From: CAZULF01 sp964621215
GTDB taxonomy: Bacteria > Pseudomonadota > Gammaproteobacteria > UBA1113
Length of the DNA: 17,616 nt
NCBI GenBank assembly: GCA_964621215.1
Contig: CAZULF010000036.1
Span: forward strand, 1 to 17,616
Reading direction: 5' to 3'
In this document: positions 16,201-17,616 of the stretch, piece by piece
Layout: each line of letters begins with the position of its first letter
Numbering within the stretch: position 1 is the first letter of the stretch
Position numbers and translations under genes: made by a program
Notes under the pieces: generated by a model
What the model was told of the DNA's origin: nothing
What the model saw: the letters and a program-made list of their open reading frames with translations, nothing else
Databases searched by the model: none

Positions 16201-16833
16201 TAAAAAATCATAGGCAAATAATGCCTTATGAAAAGCATTTTCCGCACAAATAATCATATCTGCCTCTAGATCCCATGCATTAGCCCCTCGGCGACAGGAT
16301 TGGAATAACGGTTCAAATGTTTCATGCCATGCTTTAATCGCTGCTTGACGCGTCGCATTGGCAGGAATGTTTAAAATCGCATGCATTGATTTGTAGGACA
16401 ATTTATTAATACGCTGAATTTCTAGAATTGCTTGTGCTCTTTTTTGAATGTCTTCTTCAGATACTTGTTTTTTTATTTCGTCCGCTGCATTATTAATTTG
16501 TTTTTCATCGGTACAAAATAAATGTAATATCTTCTTGAGATGGATTACAGGAACATGAAGTTCAAATTGTGAGTCTACATCTGGGGATGCGTTGACTGTA
16601 ATAAGATTTTCTCGCAAAAGTTCTGCTATTTTTTCTCTATAAATCTGACTGGAGGTACTGACAATAAAAAATGAATTATCATAGCGTATCGTTACCGTAG
16701 GTATAGACACCTCTTGATGCGAGGTTGAACTTTGAGTATTTGAATCGCTCCTACACGCTTCCAAAAGTTGAGCCGCAACGGTTTCTGCAATATTTTCATC
16801 AAAGTAGGTAACTTTTTGTATGGTAAGTGCCAT
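13222..16833 (-). CDS. Giant protein with ankyrin-like repeats and a J-domain-like region (effector-like), 1203 residues
   Basis: No whole-length family is recognisable. Residues 147-212 resemble a J-domain in layout (YKSMHAILNIPANATRQAAIKAW, then ENAFHKALFAYDFLSG), but the HPD motif is absent. Two ankyrin-like units lie at about 641-673 (GFNALLLATQSNDIAFVRELL) and 708-740 (RSPFAVAIENQNLEMVQLL). The C-terminal 300 residues are unrecognised and end in a Ser-rich tail (SSSSSFQPRI). There is no signal peptide or obvious membrane span. The start ATG 16833 has a GAGGA site upstream. The gene lies between valS and DUF3579-pssA and is AT-rich. The layout resembles the other ankyrin giant in this window. 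A host-directed role is inference. Confidence 0.8.
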   Translation of the reverse strand: MALTIQKVTYFDENIAETVAAQLLEACRSDSNTQSSTSHQEVSIPTVTIRYDNSFFIVSTSSQIYREKIAELLRENLITVNASPDVDSQFELHVPVIHLKKILHLFCTDEKQINNAADEIKKQVSEEDIQKRAQAILEIQRINKLSYKSMHAILNIPANATRQAAIKAWHETFEPLFQSCRRGANAWDLEADMIICAENAFHKALFAYDFLSGQLLECTDDSIDGYRDPDIVFGVNNHSSSSASLSLDLQELSESTLHLLSFKISRQADGYAVWRQIYNLFHTAIKLRDIPVEDARMAALQHEAAQEPCFVDDVSIRELNKLWKQCCVACNNSNVDAQQWSFIHRDLQILLNSQIPFVLKNRCILSNLQMRVSGFLDNANAIMGDNANYSVDEIQKFEKFSADYQQLRNVTFTGVCEDLTQYKKRFLDAIYDYRELFQSIQYNKSSAKIIGEQVDNAQSALLTFGSEQGYRRQITHDDFIVERSILRNEQGVEYPAMRLKAKNGHIIETLLSCAQENAQQTLLAATVAEDRIHLQQNADYQRYTDPFDGLACIKFNEAGAKKFLAGLCGTRAQNDAIITTIFNTLPNFSSIDRDNQTAQVALLSPSDQLKAILDSDFPDKKVQTLKLIREGVNPNVITEKGFNALLLATQSNDIAFVRELLTGSTQSSVSSRAKLGLLFSSSSTATPPTTQILMQRDFIHRCCSQDANQRSPFAVAIENQNLEMVQLLWQHSQEIYTSSFNDMRISQGDEKPLLPVLQRIMDLAVAEKNAKKKAAWNKIALEILNAEKYIPLSTKPVFQNGGHIINPHFSDDAKFRPYYVNSLMKTLCISTNKKASPFQITLCFNPADLTCRAFSNMADAQQSQYVSNDEKSAQMHTLCNIYDELSDFLRLGQHGGKPTRNGISFAGIENITQLFNRLTFLSTIPETRVIAEKWLVQLTVAIDKSLGYISREFSCHSKSIMPVTSHVNMPACPQLIPLENMPFLSEQNNLSIPEEATTAFLQTEGNSKHSQKKYSISYNTYQPTAFKVLFSHKLEYKNGVRVYSSMVHQAEEEYHWFYQSETATYAYKVQGHIPEGFNHELPTITTRPFLQLKFTNNQHELFPKLNDFFSFDTQPEWGCSVVEEISGIYFPGVKSMQQCVQQYYESPILEFKQREDLEKFQKRLQTFSDHPLIGVYVRKLRETLEPLINAVLSSSSSSFQPRI

Positions 16834-16913
16834 GTCAGTGATTCCTCTATGCTTAATCTATTTAGTTATTGTTCATCATGTCATTTAGACAATAGCGACG
16901 AATTTACAGGGTT

Positions 16914-16940
16914 ATTGTACAGACGGCAGTTTAGTACAAT
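16914..16940. promoter_or_regulatory. Inverted repeat upstream of the 1203-residue gene, possible operator
   Basis: ATTGTAC (16914-16920) and GTACAAT (16934-16940) are perfect 7-bp inverted repeats 13 bp apart, in the 154-bp spacer between valS and the giant gene. This spacing suits a dimeric repressor site. No promoter hexamers are convincing around it. A chance palindrome is quite possible. Confidence 0.25.
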
Positions 16941-16987
16941 TTTACGCCTATGTCGAGCGTTTTTTCACCGAAAGGCAGAAAAATGAC

Positions 16988-17616
16988 TCATAACCTACTA
17001 AGTTTGTGTAGCTGCTCTTGAAATTGTGCCAGCGCGGAGTTGAATTCTGCTAAGCGTTGTTTTTCCTGCTCCACTACGGCCGCGGGCGCTTTATCAACAA
17101 AACTCGGTGTACCTAGCTTGGTTTGACATTTCTTGATTTCCGCTTGCAGTTTAGCGATCTCTTTAGTGAGCCGTGCTGTTTCGGCGGCGGTATCGATTAA
17201 CCCTGCGAGTGGAATTAATAATTCCATTTCGCCGACTAAAGCGGTTGCCGCTGGCGGTAATGTATCGTCCGCCGACAACCATTGAATGGAATCTAATTTT
17301 GCTAAAGTACGAATAAACAATTCCGCCTGTTGAAAACGTTGCATTTCGGCCGTGCTTGCTTTGTGAATTAATAAAGGTAATGGTTTGCCTGGATTAATAT
17401 TCATTTCGCCACGAATATTACGGATACCAATAATAATTGCCTGTACCCATGACATATCGTGCAATACAACATCGTCAATTTTACTTGTTTCGACTTTGGG
17501 ATAGGGTTGTAGCATTAATGTAGTCCCTCTATCGTTCCCGTCGTCCCGCGCGCCCACAGCTTCGTCGTCCCGCGGCTTGTCCGCGGGATCCAGAACGCAT
17601 CGACACGACCTGGATC
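16988..17616 (-). CDS. valS: Valyl-tRNA synthetase, C-terminal part with in-frame palindromic insertion (partial)
   Basis: ValRS charges tRNA-Val. From about 17525 the translation follows the ValRS C-terminus closely: TLMLQPYP, AIIIGIRNIRGEMNINPGKPLPL, GEMELLIPLAGLID, then the coiled-coil tRNA-binding arm (AETARLTKEIAKLQAEIKKC, SFVDKAPAAVVEQEKQRLAE). Upstream of TLMLQPYP the same frame stays open to the window edge but reads LDPADKPRDDEAVGARDD, which is not ValRS. It is encoded by the GC-rich palindromic repeat. Either the repeat is translated as an insert in the linker before the C-terminal arm, or valS is broken there. A GTG at 17557 could begin a short ORF but is very unlikely to be the native start. 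Confidence 0.8.
   Translation of the reverse strand, partial: SRSCRCVLDPADKPRDDEAVGARDDGNDRGTTLMLQPYPKVETSKIDDVVLHDMSWVQAIIIGIRNIRGEMNINPGKPLPLLIHKASTAEMQRFQQAELFIRTLAKLDSIQWLSADDTLPPAATALVGEMELLIPLAGLIDTAAETARLTKEIAKLQAEIKKCQTKLGTPSFVDKAPAAVVEQEKQRLAEFNSALAQFQEQLHKLSRL
17540..17616. repeat. GC-rich palindromic repeat, copy 2, inside valS, with partial flanking copy
   Basis: Positions 17562-17590 repeat the 29 bp at 9848-9876 exactly in inverted orientation, including the CCCGCGG/CCGCGGG stem. An 11-bp partial copy of its edge (GTCGTCCCGCG) recurs at 17540-17550. To the right GATCCAG (17587-17593) and CTGGATC (17610-17616) form another inverted pair up to the window end. The repeat therefore looks like part of a composite element about 75 bp or longer. 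Confidence 0.85.

Noticed and set aside
16955..16985. Terminator after valS (T-run, CCGAAAGG, A-run)
   Set aside because: The only GC part is a two-base stem closing a GAAA loop; the rest pairs A with T, too weak for an intrinsic terminator.
17525..17557. GTG at 17557 as the start of a separate small gene
   Set aside because: The downstream sequence is plainly the ValRS C-terminus, and the frame is open to the window edge, so this is an internal codon of an interrupted or extended valS.

Overview
The window is a stretch of a moderately AT-rich gammaproteobacterial chromosome. It has the classic translation and transcription operon tRNA-fMet - rimP - nusA - infB - rbfA - truB on the minus strand, in the same order as the E. 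coli metY-nusA-infB region. NusA has the duplicated acidic C-terminal repeats typical of gammaproteobacteria. Two very large AT-rich ankyrin-type proteins, toxin-antitoxin remnants and GC-rich palindromic repeats suggest a host-associated lineage such as Legionellales/Coxiellaceae. That placement is inference, not something I could search.

Layout, left to right. (1) 1-1158, minus: a secreted GH17-type beta-1,3-glucanase-like protein that runs off the left edge. (2) 1296-2266: toxin-antitoxin debris, namely an ATG-less HigA-like antitoxin fragment (minus) and a HipA-N-terminal-like domain joined to a helix-turn-helix (plus) whose 5' end looks disturbed. (3) 2281-2356: tRNA-Lys(UUU), minus. (4) 2495-5953, plus: a 1152-residue ankyrin-repeat protein with its own promoter, whose 3' end overlaps truB by 12 bp. 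(5) 5942-11989, minus: the truB-rbfA-infB-nusA-rimP-tRNA-fMet operon, transcribed right to left from a strong promoter at about 12004-12032. A bidirectional terminator lies between the tRNA and rimP. (6) 12047-13142, minus: pssA (phosphatidylserine synthase) preceded by a DUF3579 protein. (7) 13222-16833, minus: a second giant protein of 1203 residues with two ankyrin-like repeats and a region resembling a J-domain without HPD. (8) 16988-17616, minus: the 3' part of valS, interrupted in frame by a GC-rich palindromic repeat.

The core genes form one expression unit: initiator tRNA, ribosome maturation (RimP, RbfA), transcription elongation/antitermination (NusA), initiation factor 2 and tRNA pseudouridylation (TruB). 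rpsO and pnp, which follow truB in E. coli, are absent; the convergent ankyrin gene occupies that place. An identical 29-bp palindromic element lies both in the nusA-infB spacer and inside the valS reading frame, and a different palindrome lies between infB and rbfA. The genome therefore carries dispersed palindromic repeats, at least one of which appears to be translated.

The most interesting points are the in-frame palindrome in valS, the two effector-like giant proteins placed between housekeeping genes, and the decayed or frame-disturbed HipS/HipB-like gene. I saw no CRISPR array, insertion sequence or complete phage module.
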